Assembly: GCA_029580855.1 (NCBI GenBank)
Contig: JAKPQH010000004.1
Coordinates: forward strand, 1 to 64,000
Direction of reading: 5' to 3'
Source: a bacterium
GTDB taxonomy: Bacteria; Methylomirabilota; Methylomirabilia; Methylomirabilales; 2-02-FULL-66-22
DNA length: 64,000 bases
Below are positions 62,432-64,000 of this stretch, in pieces; position 1 is the stretch's first letter; each line of letters opens with the position of its first letter. A program made the translations under genes and the position numbers. The notes under the pieces are model-generated. The model saw only the letters and a list, made by a program, of their open reading frames with translations. It did no database searches and was not told the DNA's origin.

Positions 62432-64000
62432 ATGGCAAAGGAATTGCTCTTCGAGATTGGGACGGAGGAGATTCCCTCCGGTTACCTCCCCCCTGCGCTG
62501 GAGGAGTTGAAGGCGGCGGCGGGCCGCATGCTCGCGGAGCAGCGGTTGGCGTTCACGGCCGTCCGGACGCTGGGCACGCCGCGGCGACTGGTCCTTTTCG
62601 TGGACGGACTGGCGGAACGCCAGACGGATGTGCGGCGCGAGGTCGTCGGCCCGCCCAAGGCGGCGGCCTTCGATCCGGAGGGAAAGCCGACCAAAGCCGC
62701 CGAGGGATTCGCCCGAGCGCAAGGGGTGGCCGTGGAAACGCTGGAGGTGCGCCTGCTGGAGCGGGGCGAGTACCTGGTGGCGGTCCAGAAAGAGCGCGGC
62801 GCCCGTACGCCCGAGGTGCTGGCGGGGCTGCTTCCGAAGCTGCTGGCAGCCCTCGCGTTCCCGAAATTCATGCGCTGGGGTGAGGGAACTTTCCGCTTCG
62901 TCCGTCCGATCCGCTGGCTGCTGGCCATCTACGACGGTCGCGTGGTGCCGTTCGAGGTCGGCGGTCTGAAGACCGCGGGCAAGACATACGGCCACCGCTT
63001 CCTGGCGCCGCGGGGCGTGCGCGTGCGGAGCTTCCAGGAGTATCTCGAGGTCTTGGAGGAGCGATTCGTCGTCGCGGATCCGGTCCGGCGGCGCGATCTG
63101 GTGCGCAGCCAGGCGGGCGAGGCCGCTGCCTCCGTCGAGGGCCGACCGATCCTCGACGACGCGCTCGTGGAGACGGTGGCGGATCTGGTCGAGTTCCCGA
63201 CGGCCGTGTGCGGCGCCCTCAAACCGGAGTATCTGGAACTGCCGCGCGAAGTCATCGTGACCCCGATGCAGAAGCACCAGCGCTGCTTCCCGGTGGTGGA
63301 CGCCGCGGGCAATCTCCTGCCTCACTTCGTCGCCATCTCCAACATGCGCGCCAAGGATATGGGTGTGATCGTCCAGGGCAACGAGCGCGTGCTGCGCGCC
63401 CGTCTGAACGATGCGGAGTTTTTCTTCCGTGAGGATCGGAAACGGCCGCTCGCCGACCGGCTGCCGGATCTCCGGCACATCATCTTTCAGGAAAAGCTCG
63501 GCTCCGTCGCCGACAAGGTAGAGCGGCTGCAGCGGCTGGCGGGGTGGATCGCCGCCCAGGTGGACCCCTCGGCACGGCCGTCAGCCGAACGTGCCTCGCT
63601 GCTCTGCAAGGCCGATCTGCCCACGGCGATGGTGAAGGAGTTTCCCGGCCTCCAGGGCATCATGGGGCGGGAGTACGCACGCCTGTCGGGCGAGGCGCCG
63701 GAGGTGTGTCAAGCCATCGAGGAGCACTATCTCCCCCGCTTCGCCGGCGACCGCCTCCCCGCCTCTGCGGCCGGCGCGGCGGTGGCCCTGGCGGATCGCC
63801 TCGACTCCATCGTCGGCTGCTTCGGCATCGGACTCGTCCCCACCGGCTCGGAGGATCCCTACGCCCTGCGCCGCGCCGCGCTGGGGGTGGTGCAAATCTT
63901 GCTCCAGCGTGCGTGGTGCCTACCCTTGGACGAAGCTGTGGACTGCGCCCAGGCCGGCTTCGGCGGCGCCGGCGGTCCCAAGGCCGAAGCGACCCGGCGG
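62432..64000 (+). CDS. glyS: Glycyl-tRNA synthetase beta subunit (partial, cut by window end)
   Basis: 523 codons are visible; the full subunit is about 690-700 residues. It starts MAKELLFEIGTEEIPSGYLP, followed by FRFVRPIRWLLAIYDGRVVP, PREVIVTPMQKHQRCFPVVD and VALADRLDSIVGCFGIGLVP. The frame is open to the last base. The HD-like and anticodon-binding C-terminus lies outside. Confidence 0.97.
   Translation, partial: MAKELLFEIGTEEIPSGYLPPALEELKAAAGRMLAEQRLAFTAVRTLGTPRRLVLFVDGLAERQTDVRREVVGPPKAAAFDPEGKPTKAAEGFARAQGVAVETLEVRLLERGEYLVAVQKERGARTPEVLAGLLPKLLAALAFPKFMRWGEGTFRFVRPIRWLLAIYDGRVVPFEVGGLKTAGKTYGHRFLAPRGVRVRSFQEYLEVLEERFVVADPVRRRDLVRSQAGEAAASVEGRPILDDALVETVADLVEFPTAVCGALKPEYLELPREVIVTPMQKHQRCFPVVDAAGNLLPHFVAISNMRAKDMGVIVQGNERVLRARLNDAEFFFREDRKRPLADRLPDLRHIIFQEKLGSVADKVERLQRLAGWIAAQVDPSARPSAERASLLCKADLPTAMVKEFPGLQGIMGREYARLSGEAPEVCQAIEEHYLPRFAGDRLPASAAGAAVALADRLDSIVGCFGIGLVPTGSEDPYALRRAALGVVQILLQRAWCLPLDEAVDCAQAGFGGAGGPKAEATRR

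Overview
The window is a high-GC, Gram-negative chromosomal segment. It has a Pal lipoprotein, a periplasmic lytic transglycosylase, TRAP and ABC solute transport, a membrane pyrophosphatase and an undecaprenyl-PP synthase. Gene density, GC-rich codon use and a dispersed palindromic repeat would fit an uncultured soil or subsurface lineage such as Methylomirabilota/Rokubacteria or a deltaproteobacterial relative. That placement is inference only; no rRNA gene or phylogenetic marker alignment is available here. Several lesions (a 7-bp duplication, a chimeric gene) could be biological or assembly artefacts.

Layout. Positions 1-7.9 kb are accessory DNA: the right end of an IS21-type element, a small lipoprotein, an intact MntA-HepT (nucleotidyltransferase/HEPN) module, a serine-recombinase remnant, an IS91-type transposase split by an IS1182-type element, a large secreted protein, and a second decayed IS91-type transposase. 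Positions 8-26 kb are mainly carbon metabolism: an amidohydrolase, iolB, carB, a Lon-domain protein, an SDR, a KDG-kinase/KDPG-aldolase pair, an MtaA/CmuA-type methyltransferase, and an RraA/RpiR/TRAP/DapA-like/FGGY-kinase sugar-acid cluster that is partly broken. Positions 26-32.4 kb hold DNA repair genes (ogt-ada fusion, alkA, mutY, mutT), a decayed MntA-HepT pair, pal, and a TlpA-like thioredoxin. Positions 32.6-42.2 kb hold ndh, small membrane and PilZ proteins, a phosphomannose isomerase, a response regulator, tRNA-Arg, a glycosyltransferase, a cyclase, uppS, and a glutaredoxin. Positions 42.8-53 kb carry an SDR, a sugar isomerase, rpiB, a sugar ABC transporter lacking an ATPase gene, a DUF1848 protein, vapBC and hppA. 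Positions 53-64 kb hold housekeeping genes: PilZ, lytic transglycosylase, phoH-pgpH-ybeY-M23 peptidase-era-recO, and glyQS (glyS is cut by the window edge).

The most notable result is two independent candidate selenoproteins. A membrane-anchored TlpA/ResA-like thioredoxin (31821-32405, +) and a 78-residue glutaredoxin (41993-42229, -) each carry one in-frame TGA. In each the TGA sits exactly at the first cysteine of the redox CxxC motif, giving UPHC and UGAC. Homology continues in the same frame on both sides, and a stem-loop with a 5-nt apical loop lies 16-22 nt downstream of the TGA, as expected for a bacterial SECIS. Standard gene callers would truncate or miss both. The glutaredoxin appears to head an operon with a membrane protein and uppS.
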